From Bacteroidota bacterium (GTDB taxonomy: Bacteria; Bacteroidota; Bacteroidia; B-17B0; Aurantibacillaceae): a DNA stretch of 64,000 bases. The position numbers and the translations under genes are program-made. Below the pieces are notes generated by a model. That model made no database searches, was not told where the DNA came from, and saw only the letters and a list, made by a program, of their open reading frames with translations. The stretch covers positions 140,275 through 204,274 of the forward strand of contig JAFDXR010000013.1 in NCBI GenBank assembly GCA_018267825.1, in the 5' to 3' direction. Within the stretch, counting starts at the first letter, position 1. Every line of letters begins with the position of its first letter. This document shows positions 35,783 through 46,000 of this stretch, piece after piece.

Positions 35783-36403
35783 TTATTTCTCAATTATAAC
35801 GTAAGACCCTTTGGCACCAGGAACCGAACCTTTGATCAGGATCACGTTCTTTTCAGCCATAATTTTAACTACTTCGAGGTTCTGGATTTTTTTACGGTTA
35901 CCACCAGTTCTTCCGGCCATACGCATACCTTTCATAACGCGTGACGGATCTGATGATGCACCTAATGAACCAGGAGCTCTCTGACGATCGTGCTGACCGT
36001 GAGTCTGGCCTCCTACCCCACCAAAACCATGGCGTTTTACAACACCCTGGAAACCTTTACCTTTTGATGTTCCTACAACATCTACGAAATCACCTTCAGC
36101 AAATACTTGCTCTACTGTAAGGGTATCGCCTAAATTTTTCTCCTCTTCGAAATGACGGAACTCAACCACTTTGCGTTTTGGCGTTGTTTTAGCCAGTTCA
36201 AAGTGACCTTTCATGGCCGACGAAGTATGTTTTTCTTTTTTCTCGTCGAAAGCCAACTGTAAGGCAGTGTAGCCGTCTTTTTCATTGGTTTTTACTTGCG
36301 TAACCACGCAAGGACCCGCCTCAATAACTGTGCATGGCACATATTTGCCATTGGCATCGAAGAAGCTGGTCATTCCTATTTTTTTACCAATAATTCCAGA
36401 CAT
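35783..36403 (-). CDS. rplC: 50S ribosomal protein L3
   Basis: A 206-aa assembly-initiating protein: [20 protein letters not shown], the [20 protein letters not shown] loop and the [20 protein letters not shown] block reaching towards the peptidyl transferase centre. The 89-bp gap before it (towards rpsJ) shows only short weak inverted repeats. Confidence 0.97.
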   Translation of the reverse strand: MSGIIGKKIGMTSFFDANGKYVPCTVIEAGPCVVTQVKTNEKDGYTALQLAFDEKKEKHTSSAMKGHFELAKTTPKRKVVEFRHFEEEKNLGDTLTVEQVFAEGDFVDVVGTSKGKGFQGVVKRHGFGGVGGQTHGQHDRQRAPGSLGASSDPSRVMKGMRMAGRTGGNRKKIQNLEVVKIMAEKNVILIKGSVPGAKGSYVIIEK

Positions 36404-36492
36404 TTTGTTTTATTATTTACGTTAATTAATTTTTTGTTTCTTACTCTCGTTATCTCACCTGTACTGCAAGGGCAGCCCATGATGAGGGCCTG

Positions 36493-36798
36493 TTACACTT
36501 TGATCTCTACCTCTACTCCGCTAGGTAATTCAAGTTTCATCAAAGCATCAACTGTTTTAGATGAAGAACTGTAAATATCCAGTAAGCGTTTGTATGAGCA
36601 TAACTGATACTGATCACGTGCTTTTTTGTTAACGTGAGGGGATTTTAACACAGTGAAAATACGTTTATTAGTAGGCAGTGGAATTGGACCATTTACTACT
36701 GCACCGGTCATTTTCACGGTTTTTACGATTTTCTCTGCAGATTTATCTACCAGGTTGTAATCGTAAGATTTCAATTTAATTCTGATTCGTTGACTCAT
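36493..36798 (-). CDS. rpsJ: 30S ribosomal protein S10
   Basis: A 101-aa head protein and, with NusB, an antitermination factor. [40 protein letters not shown] and [20 protein letters not shown] are clear. It follows fusA by 23 bp with no tuf gene between, so the str and S10 segments are continuous. Confidence 0.97.
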   Translation of the reverse strand: MSQRIRIKLKSYDYNLVDKSAEKIVKTVKMTGAVVNGPIPLPTNKRIFTVLKSPHVNKKARDQYQLCSYKRLLDIYSSSSKTVDALMKLELPSGVEVEIKV

Positions 36799-36821
36799 TT
36801 TATATTGATCAAAAACGTTAA

Positions 36822-38930
36822 TTATACTTTTTCTGTTTTACCTTTTGACTTAGCAATCACATCAGCAGCAACGTTTGCAGGAGCTTCAGCATAATGACTG
36901 AATTCCATGGTTGATGTTGCACGGCCTGAAGTTAAAGTACGTAACTGAGTTACATAACCAAACATTTCAGAAAGTGGAACTTTTGCTTTGATTACCTGTG
37001 CAGTACCTCTTGAATCCATACCTTCAATCTGACCACGACGACGGTTCAAGTCACCTACTACATCACCCATGTTTTGTTCAGGGGTCAGAACCTCAATTTT
37101 CATGATAGGTTCTAATAAGATAGGTTTACATTTACCTAATGCCTCGCGGTAAGCTGAACGGGCACAAATTTCGAAAGATAAAGAGTCAGAGTCAACCGCG
37201 TGGTAAGAACCATCGATCAATCTTACTTTTAATTTCTGTAATGGATATCCGGCTAATACACCGTTTGCCATAGAGGCTTTAAAGCCTTTTTCAACAGAAG
37301 GGATAAATTCGCGTGGAATGTTACCACCTGTAATTTCATTTAAGAACTGCAGATCGCCACCTTCAAAATTATCGTCGGTTGGGCCGATTACAACTTTGAT
37401 ATCGGCAAATTTACCACGACCACCGGTTTGTTTTTTGTAAACCTCACGGTGTTCAACAGTAGCAGTGATAGCTTCTTTATAAGATACCTGAGGCGCGCCC
37501 TGGTTTACTTCTACTTTAAATTCGCGTTTCAGACGATCCACGATGATCTCCAGGTGGAGCTCACCCATACCACTGATTACAGTCTGACCTGAATCATCAT
37601 CGGTATGAACTTTGAAAGTTGGATCCTCTTCAGCCAATTTACCTAAACCTACACCCAGTTTATCGAGGTCGCCCTGAGTTTTAGGCTCAATGGCAATACC
37701 GATAACCGGCTCAGGGAATTTCATCGCTTCGAGTACGATAGGGAATTTCTCGGCACACAGTGTATCACCGGTACGGATATCTTTAAATCCAACGGCTGCA
37801 CCAATATCACCGGCTTCGATAAACTCAACCGGGTTTTGTTTGTTGGCGTGCATCTGGAAGATACGGGAAATACGTTCTTTGTTTCCACTACGTGTATTTA
37901 ACACGTAAGAACCTGCATCCAAACGACCGGCATAAGCACGGAAGAAGCACAGACGACCTACGAAAGGATCTGTAGCAATTTTAAATGCAAGGGCAGTGAA
38001 AGGTTCAGCAGCATCCGGTTTACGGGTTACTTCTTCACCGGTATCAGGGTTTGTTCCTTTTGTATCAGGTTTATCCAATGGAGAAGGCATCAACTCCATT
38101 ACTAAATCCAGCATAGTTTGAACACCTTTGTTTTTGAAAGATGAACCACAAACCATCGGAACGATTTTATTGGCTAAGCAGGCTTTACGTAAAGCTGCAA
38201 GAACTTCTTCTTCTGTAATTGTATCAGGAGCATCGAAGAATTTTTCCATGATCTGATCATCGAATTCAGAAACAGCCTCGAGCATTTTCTCACGCCACTC
38301 CGCTACTTCATCTTTCATATCATCAGGAATAGGAACTACTTTGTAAGTCATCCCTTTATCATCTTCGTTCCAAACCATTCCACGGTTGTTGATCAGGTCA
38401 ACTACACCTTTGAAATCGTCTTCAGCACCGATAGGTAACTGCAGAGGAACCGCATTACCACCTAATACTTCGCGAACTTGTTTTACAACGTTTAAGAAAT
38501 CGGCACCCTGGCGGTCCATTTTATTTACGAAACCAATACGGGTTACGTTGTATTGATCTGCTAAACGCCAGTTGGTTTCTGATTGAGGTTCTACACCATC
38601 TACCGCCGAAAACAGGAATACCAGACCATCCAGGATACGTAATGAACGGTTTACCTCAACGGTAAAGTCCACGTGGCCCGGAGTATCAATAATATTCAGT
38701 TTGTATTTATTGTTGCGGTAGTTCCAGAAACAGGTTGTAGCAGCAGAGGTAATGGTAATACCACGCTCCTGCTCCTGTGCCATCCAGTCCATTGTTGCAG
38801 CACCTTCGTGTACCTCACCGATTTTGTGATTTACACCGGTATAATAAAGAATACGCTCAGTAGTCGTTGTTTTACCGGCGTCGATGTGGGCTGCAATCCC
38901 AATATTTCGGGTATATTTTAAGTCGCTCAT
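36822..38930 (-). CDS. fusA: Elongation factor G
   Basis: A 702-aa translocation GTPase. G1 is [20 protein letters not shown]2 lies in the [10 protein letters not shown] region, G3 is DTPGHVDFT and G4 is NKMDRQGAD. Domains II-V follow at normal length, with the [18 protein letters not shown] motif in domain III/IV and a domain IV containing [16 protein letters not shown]. The length and intact tip loop fit a canonical translational EF-G and not the ribosome-release or Tet-type paralogues. Placed between rpsG and rpsJ. Confidence 0.97.
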   Translation of the reverse strand: MSDLKYTRNIGIAAHIDAGKTTTTERILYYTGVNHKIGEVHEGAATMDWMAQEQERGITITSAATTCFWNYRNNKYKLNIIDTPGHVDFTVEVNRSLRILDGLVFLFSAVDGVEPQSETNWRLADQYNVTRIGFVNKMDRQGADFLNVVKQVREVLGGNAVPLQLPIGAEDDFKGVVDLINNRGMVWNEDDKGMTYKVVPIPDDMKDEVAEWREKMLEAVSEFDDQIMEKFFDAPDTITEEEVLAALRKACLANKIVPMVCGSSFKNKGVQTMLDLVMELMPSPLDKPDTKGTNPDTGEEVTRKPDAAEPFTALAFKIATDPFVGRLCFFRAYAGRLDAGSYVLNTRSGNKERISRIFQMHANKQNPVEFIEAGDIGAAVGFKDIRTGDTLCAEKFPIVLEAMKFPEPVIGIAIEPKTQGDLDKLGVGLGKLAEEDPTFKVHTDDDSGQTVISGMGELHLEIIVDRLKREFKVEVNQGAPQVSYKEAITATVEHREVYKKQTGGRGKFADIKVVIGPTDDNFEGGDLQFLNEITGGNIPREFIPSVEKGFKASMANGVLAGYPLQKLKVRLIDGSYHAVDSDSLSFEICARSAYREALGKCKPILLEPIMKIEVLTPEQNMGDVVGDLNRRRGQIEGMDSRGTAQVIKAKVPLSEMFGYVTQLRTLTSGRATSTMEFSHYAEAPANVAADVIAKSKGKTEKV

Positions 38931-38936
38931 TATAAA

Positions 38937-39404
38937 TTAGAATCTAAAGTGTGAAAACGCTTTGTTAGCTTCTGCCATTTTATGTACATCTTCTTTCTTT
39001 TTGAAAGCTGCACCCTCTTCTTTTGACGCTGAAACGATTTCACCGGCTAATTTCTGAGCCATTGATTTTTCGTTACGTTTACGGGCGTAGGTAATCATCC
39101 ATTTGATCGCCAGAGCGGTTTTACGCTCAGGACGGATTTCAGAAGGAATCTGGAAAGTAGCACCACCTACACGACGTGAACGAACCTCAACCTGAGGTGT
39201 TACATTGGCAAGGGCTTTTTTCCAAACTTCCAGTCCGTCTTCATTGGTACGTTTTGCAACGATCTCAATGCACTCATGGAACAATTTAGATGCGGTATTC
39301 TTTTTACCGTCATACATCAGGCTATTCAAAAAACGAGTAACCAATACATCGTTATAAATAGGATCTGGTAATAATATTCTTTTTTTGGCGGTTGACTTTC
39401 TCAT
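38937..39404 (-). CDS. rpsG: 30S ribosomal protein S7
   Basis: A 155-aa protein that organises the 30S head and, in E. coli, represses the str operon. [20 protein letters not shown], then [39 protein letters not shown] and the C-terminal helices. 6 bp before fusA. Confidence 0.97.
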   Translation of the reverse strand: MRKSTAKKRILLPDPIYNDVLVTRFLNSLMYDGKKNTASKLFHECIEIVAKRTNEDGLEVWKKALANVTPQVEVRSRRVGGATFQIPSEIRPERKTALAIKWMITYARKRNEKSMAQKLAGEIVSASKEEGAAFKKKEDVHKMAEANKAFSHFRF

Positions 39405-39431
39405 GTCTTAATCTCTATCTATTCTGATTAA

Positions 39432-39836
39432 TTACTTTTTCTTAGCCGGAGCTGCTGCAGCACCTGCTTTAGGGCGTTTTGCACCGTATTTTGAACGCTG
39501 TTGTTTACGACCGTCAACACCCGCAGTATCCAATGAACCGCGAACGATGTGGTAACGTACACCCGGTAAGTCTTTTACACGACCACCGCGCACCAGCACG
39601 ATAGAGTGCTCCTGCAGGTTGTGACCCTCACCCGGAATATAGGCGATGATCTCCTGCTTATTGGTTAAACGTACCTTAGCGACCTTACGCATGGCCGAGT
39701 TTGGTTTCTTAGGCGTAGTCGTGTAAACACGTGTACATACACCACGGCGTTGTGGACAGCTGTCCAAAGCGGCCGATTTGCTCTTGTTAGGCGCTTTAAA
39801 GCGACCTTTTCTTACTAATTGCTGTATAGTTGGCAT
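39432..39836 (-). CDS. rpsL: 30S ribosomal protein S12
   Basis: A 134-aa decoding-centre protein: [20 protein letters not shown], the [20 protein letters not shown] loop with Lys at the streptomycin-associated position 43 equivalent, and [17 protein letters not shown] with the second such Lys. Both positions read as wild type. The C-terminus has an Ala/Lys-rich extension ([12 protein letters not shown]). It is the first gene of the 32-gene cluster. Confidence 0.97.
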   Translation of the reverse strand: MPTIQQLVRKGRFKAPNKSKSAALDSCPQRRGVCTRVYTTTPKKPNSAMRKVAKVRLTNKQEIIAYIPGEGHNLQEHSIVLVRGGRVKDLPGVRYHIVRGSLDTAGVDGRKQQRSKYGAKRPKAGAAAAPAKKK

Positions 39837-39899
39837 TGTTAACCCTTTGTATTACTTGATTTTACTGTAATTTAAGCAACCCCGCATTTTAGGGGACGG

Positions 39900-39930
39900 C
39901 AAAGATAGCAATTAAATTTATTTAAACAAT
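39900..39930 (-). promoter_or_regulatory. Main promoter of the str-S10-spc-alpha cluster (ATTG, 19 bp, TATCTTTG)
   Basis: TATCTTTG (39900-39907) and ATTG (39927-39930) on the minus strand match the Bacteroidota -7/-33 consensus with the ideal 19-bp spacer. The leader to the rpsL ATG at 39836 is about 59 nt and contains a short CCCC/GGGG hairpin. It lies just downstream of the giant-gene terminator (39961-39984), so the cluster has an independent start. Confidence 0.75.
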
Positions 39931-39960
39931 GAAATTGTTGAAAAATTATTCAATAAAAAA

Positions 39961-39984
39961 CGCCCTTCCGTATTTGGAAGGGCG
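39961..39984. terminator. Terminator after the 2112-aa giant gene
   Basis: CGCCCTTCC (39961-39969) and GGAAGGGCG (39976-39984) form a perfect 9-bp stem with a 6-nt loop; A-run before and T-run after. It lies 27 bp after the stop of the giant gene and before the rpsL promoter. Confidence 0.9.
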
Positions 39985-40011
39985 TTTTTATGTATTTTAT
40001 TCCCCTGAACC

Positions 40012-43000
40012 TTAGCGGTAGAGGTTAACCGTGCCATGTTTTTCGACCTTGTTTCCGTCATATCCGGTCGCTTTTACGAAGAAGAAATAAGTTCCGTCAG
40101 GCACCTTTGCCCCCTGGCCTGTTTTACCATCCCAGGCTGCATTTGCTCCCGTAAATTCATATAATTTCTCACCCCAACGGTTAAAGATATCCAGACTGAT
40201 TTCCTTCACCCCGGTCGACTTGATGGTAAACAAATCGTTGACCCCATCACCATTCGGTGTAAATACGTTCGGAATTTCGATGCTTAAACCATCTTCTATA
40301 ACAATGGTTGCATAAGCCGTATCCGCACATGGTCCGGCCGAAGCAATGAGCATCACTGTAAATGTACCGTGGCTGTTATATGTATTCGACGGGTTTGTAG
40401 CCGTAGAGTTGCCTCCATCGCCAAAAGTCCATGAATAAGCCGTAGCACCGGCACTCTGGTTTGTGAAATTCACATCCAGAGGGGCAACACCACTATTCGG
40501 ATTGGCCGTGAAGGCCGCCGTAACACTGCTTTGAGACACATTCACTGTTGCCGTAGAAGTACAGTTAGTGACATTATCCGTCACCGTTACCACGTAAGCG
40601 CCGGCATCGACAATGGTCGGAGTCGCTGTATTGGCACCGGATGTAATGCTTCCTGCATTAGGCCCTGTCCAGCTATAGCTCACATTGGTATTGGTACTGC
40701 TAGCACTGATGGTAGCAGAAGTAGCCCCGCAGGCAATACTTGCATTGGCCGCAGCAGAAACCTGAGGCGGAGTGGTGCTGCCGGTTACCGTATATTGGGC
40801 GGCAACTGTACAACCATTCGTTGCATCCATTACCACTACATTCACCACACCGGCATTTGTTACTGATATATTTTGTGTATTGGCGCCACCTGGTGTCCAG
40901 GTATATGTAACACCCGTTGATGGCGTAGATGCCACTGTTAATGCAAGAGAAGGACTTGAACAACTGATTGCCGTAGCGCTGGTAACAGCCGAGATTGTAG
41001 CTGTAGGACTTACCGTATTTCCGGTAATACTTCCTGTAGCTGTATTGGTACAACCATTCACCGCATCTGTCACTAAAACATCGTAGTTTCCGGCCTGGTT
41101 AACATTAACCGAAGAACCGGTTGAAGATCCTGTAATACCCGCGCCGGTCCAGCTATATGTTACGTTCGAAGGATTTACCGTGGTACTGATAACAGCACCC
41201 GGCGTTGCGCAGGTCAGACTCTGTGTCGGTGTAACCGTGATTGTTGGAATTGTTGTATTGGTTACTACTGTTACGTTAGCCGTTGTTGCGCATCCATTGG
41301 ATGTATTCGAAAGAGTCAGTGTATAAACGCCCGGTGTATCAAATACAGGGGTATCTGTTGTGCCGCCGCTGAGAGGTGCAGGCGACCATGTGTATGATAT
41401 CGGTGTGTTGGTAGAACTGGCAACCACGCTTACCGTAGATGAAACACATGTCAGAGATACTGTGTTGGCCGATAATGTTAAGGTTGGGATGGCTGCATCA
41501 GGCACTACAGTGGCAGTTGCCGAAGCATTGATCGCGGATGAACAACCTGTAACGCTATTGGTTACCACAACAGTAAACACACCTGTACCACTGGCAACCG
41601 GATTTTGAATCGTTGGATTGCTTACAGAGCCCGTAGACGGAGGCGTCCAGCTGTATGTAACTGCAGGATCCGAAGAGTTCACTGTTAACTGAACCGTAGG
41701 CGATGCACAGGAGATCGTGTATGACGTAGGGCTTACTGTAGTTGTTGGTATTGTCGTATTATCAACTATGGTGCTTGTAGCCGAAACTGTACAACCGTTT
41801 GATGGATTCGTTACCAGAACATCATAGTTACCCGCCTGGTTAACACTCACTGAAGAAGTAGTAGCACCAGTAACCGTGCCTCCTGTCCAGCTGTAATTGA
41901 TGCCCGACGCAGGATTCACAGTCGTGCTGATAACGGCTGTAGGTGTATTACAAGTCAGCGACTGCGTTGGTGTAACGGTAAGACCCGGAACGGTGTTATC
42001 CATGGCTACAGTTACGTTTCCATTGGTATAACAGCCGTTGGATGTATTTGTAACTACCACTGAATAGTTGCCGGCAGCTGTAAAGGTCGGAGATGCTGTA
42101 TTGGCACCACTTGCCGGGCTTGGCGACCATGAATATGATAATGGCGAATCGGTTGATGTTACCACTGCCGACGGCGAAGGTTGAGAACATGTAACCGATA
42201 AGGAAGTTGCTGATAATGATATTGTCGGGATAGCCGCATTAGCCACAATTGTAGCAGTTGCTGCCGATGAAAGTGCCGACGAACAACCTGATACAGTACT
42301 TGTAACTACAACCGTGAAAACACCTACACCGCTTCCGATCGGATTCTGAATCGTACTGTTATTAAGTGAACCGGTACCAGGTGCTGTCCAGCTGTAGGTT
42401 ACAGCAGGATCAGAAGACGTTACCGATAACTGCACAGTAGGCGAAGCACAGGAGATTGTATAAGCACCCGGGCTCACAGATACTGTAGGAATTGTTGTAT
42501 TGGAAGGCACTGTTACGTTGGCATTGCCCGTACAGCCATTCACTGTATTGGTAATTACCACTGAATAGTTGCCACCCTGGGTTACAGTAGGCGTTGCCAC
42601 TGCTGTTCCGGTAAGTCCGGCAGCCGGTGTCCAGCTATACGTATACGAACCGCTTGCAGGGCTTGCATTCAGTGTCAGTGAAGTTGTTGTACAGGTAATA
42701 CTCGATGTTGGAGCAATGCTCGCGGTTACTGCCGTGGTATTGATCGGAACACTTGTAGTTACCGTAGATGAACAACCGGTGAGTGTATTTGTAACAACAC
42801 AGGTATAATTGCCTGCTGTAGTCACCGTAGCCGTAGACTGAGTAGCCCCGGTAATGCTGCCCGGACCAGTCCATGAGTAAGATACAGGGCTCGATGTGGT
42901 TGTAGCAACAACCTGTGCACTTGTATTTGTACATGTAATGGATCCGCTGTTGGAAGATGATACGGTTGGTAATCCACTGCTGGATACAACCGATACAGTA

Positions 43001-46000
43001 CCGGATTTTGTACAACCGTTAGCAGGGTCAGTTACTGTGAGGGTGTAGGTCGAAGGTGAGCAGGCTGAAGCTGTATACGATGTTGAACCGGCACATACGC
43101 CTCCTGTCCAAACCGGCGTACAGGTAGATGGTGTAGCCGAACCCGCCAGGCTCACTGTAGGCGAAGCACAGGTAATGGTTTGTGTAAGCGGCATCGTTAC
43201 CGAAGGTGTTATGGTATTCTGAGTTACTGTTGTGTTAACTGTTGCCGTACATCCGCTTACAGAATTGGTCACTGTTAATCCGTAAGAACCAGGCTGGTTC
43301 ACAGATGGCGAAGCTGTATTTCCGCCGGAAACAATTCCGGGACCTGTCCAGGTATAAGTGACCCCAGACGCAGGAGTACCGCTCAGTGTAATTGTAGGCG
43401 AAGTACAGGTCAATGTAGATGGTATTGTAATAGAAGGTAAAGGTGTTGTGGTGTTTTGCGAAACAGTTGTCATCGCCGTTGCCGTACAACCACTCACAGC
43501 ATCCGTTACTTTTAATGTATAGGTTCCGGCTGCATTTGCCACAGCATTCTGCGAAGTTGTACCACCGCTGAATCCAGGACCACTCCATTGATAAGTCACA
43601 CCGGCAGCAGGACCGCCATTAAGCGCCACTGTAGTTGTGGTACAGGTCAGTGTAGCCGAGTTTGTTGCAGTAGGCGAAGGTGTTGTGGTATTCTGTGCTA
43701 CAGTGGTTACAGCCGCTGCCGTACAGCTGTTAGCCGTACCGGTTACTTTCAGGGTATAGGTGCCGGCTGCGGTTGCTACAGCGTTCTGTGATGTTGTACC
43801 ACCGCTGAATCCCGGACCACTCCATTGATAGGTTACACCGGCTGCAGGGCCGCCATTAAGCGCCACTGTAGTTGTCGTGCAACTTAAGGTCGCTGCGTTA
43901 GTCGCAGTTGGTGAAGGCGCTGTTGTATTTTGAGAAACCGTTGTTACTGCTGTAGCTGTACAGCCGTTCACAGCATCCGTTACTTTGAGTGTATAGGTTC
44001 CTGCGGCAGTAGCCACAGCATTTTGTGATGTTGTACCACCGCTGAATCCGGGACCACTCCATTGGTATGTTACGCCGGCTGCAGGGCCGCCATTCAACTG
44101 CACTGTGCTGGTTGTACAGGTTAATGTAGCCGCATTGGTAGCTGTTGGCGATGGTGTAGTTGTATTCTGTACGACGGTTGTATTGGCTGTAGCTGTACAT
44201 CCGCTCACCGAATTTGTGACTTTAAGTGTATAGGTTCCGGCCGCCGTAGCAATAGCATTTTGCGAGGTTGTACCACCGCTGAATCCCGGACCACTCCATT
44301 GGTATGTAACACCAGCTGCAGGCCCACCATTCAATTGAACTGTACTGGTGGTACAGCTCAGCGTCGCAGCATTGGTAGCTGTCGGAGCCGGGGTTGTTGT
44401 ATTCTGCGAAACTGTTGTTACTGCTGTAGCTGTACAGCCGTTTACAGCATCCGTTACTTTAAGTGTATATGTACCGGCTGCCGTGGCAACTGCATTTTGT
44501 GATGTTGTACCTCCGCTGAAACCAGGTCCGCTCCATTGATAGGTTACACCACTTGCCGGTCCTCCGCTGAGGGCCACCGTTGTAGTTGTACAGGTAAGTG
44601 TAGCCGAGTTACTGGCTGTTGGTGATGGCGGTGTATTGTTCTGCGCAACCGAAGCTGAAGCCGTATTGGTACAGCCCGCTGCAGATGTTACCGTAACATT
44701 GTATGTTCCGCCGAGGTTTACCGTTGGGGTTGCCGTGGAGCCACCGCCCGTTATACCGGGGCCACTCCAGTTATAAGTTCCCCCACCCGATCCGGTTATG
44801 ACCACATTGGGCGTAGTACAGGTAACTGTCTGCGTGACACTAGTACTGACCGTTGGTTTGGGATTAATGACAACAGCTAATGTCTGTGTTGCACTTGTAC
44901 ATGCACTTTGGGTTGCTACGGCCGAGATGATGCCTGTTTGTGTAGATGCCACAACAGGTGCTGTATAACCCGCAATATTTGAGCTACCACTGGCAGCTAT
45001 CCCTACACTGGTGTTATTATTTGTCCAGGCTACCGAGGCCCCGGAAGGCGTTGTCGTAAAGTTAATCGCTGCAACAGGGCTTCCCGAACATACAGTCTGG
45101 CTGCTTATTGCGGTAATGGTAGGATTCGGTGCGATTGTCAATGTATAATGTCCTGTGATCGGATTACATACACCGTTATTGAACACATAGTTTACTGTGT
45201 ATGTAGTACCTGCAGGCATGAGGGATGTTGTAATAACTGCAGGTCCCCAGTTTGAGTCATAAAGTCCCGGTGAACCTGAAGATGGAACAATGTTATACGT
45301 AGCGGTACCAATGGCTGTATTGGCAGGTATATTGATCGTGTAGCAGGATGCTGCGCCTGAGCCGGTCCACACGTAAGGTCCTCCAACGACGGTATTATCC
45401 CAGCAATTTTCGACAGTAACCGTTGTTGTACCAATGGCTCCGGAACCTTTACAGAGTACTACCTGGTGAGACAAAGAAGGATCAGCCCCGGTCAGATACC
45501 AGTTAAATCCGTTTCCTGCAGTAGCCGAAGTCCCGCCAATGGTACCACCGCAACCGCTCGGACAAGCCTGCCAGTATGGTCCGGCGTTGCCTTCATAAAC
45601 GTACATTCCTCCGTTTGTATTCAGATTCGCTACAAACGGGTTAAAATTCACTTTAATACAAGGTGTATTGATATCGGTGTATGGGTTTGTAAATGTGGCC
45701 ACGTTAGGTGGAGACAACGTAATACTCTGATTACAGGTTACCGTACTGGCATTCGGCAGGGCTACCGATGTTGTACCGCTTGGAATAGATCCGTTCAGTG
45801 TAAAGTTATCGGTTGGACAGGTAATGGAACAATCGGAACCCGGCCCACCGGTTTGTGTAAATGTAATATAACCTGCTCCACCGTTATAGTTGGTGATCAT
45901 AATAATGTAATACTGACCTGCGCCTGTGGAGTTAATCGTCATGGTTTCGGTAGCAGCAGCACTATAGCTACATCCCACGGTGTTGGCAGCAGTGAGGTTC

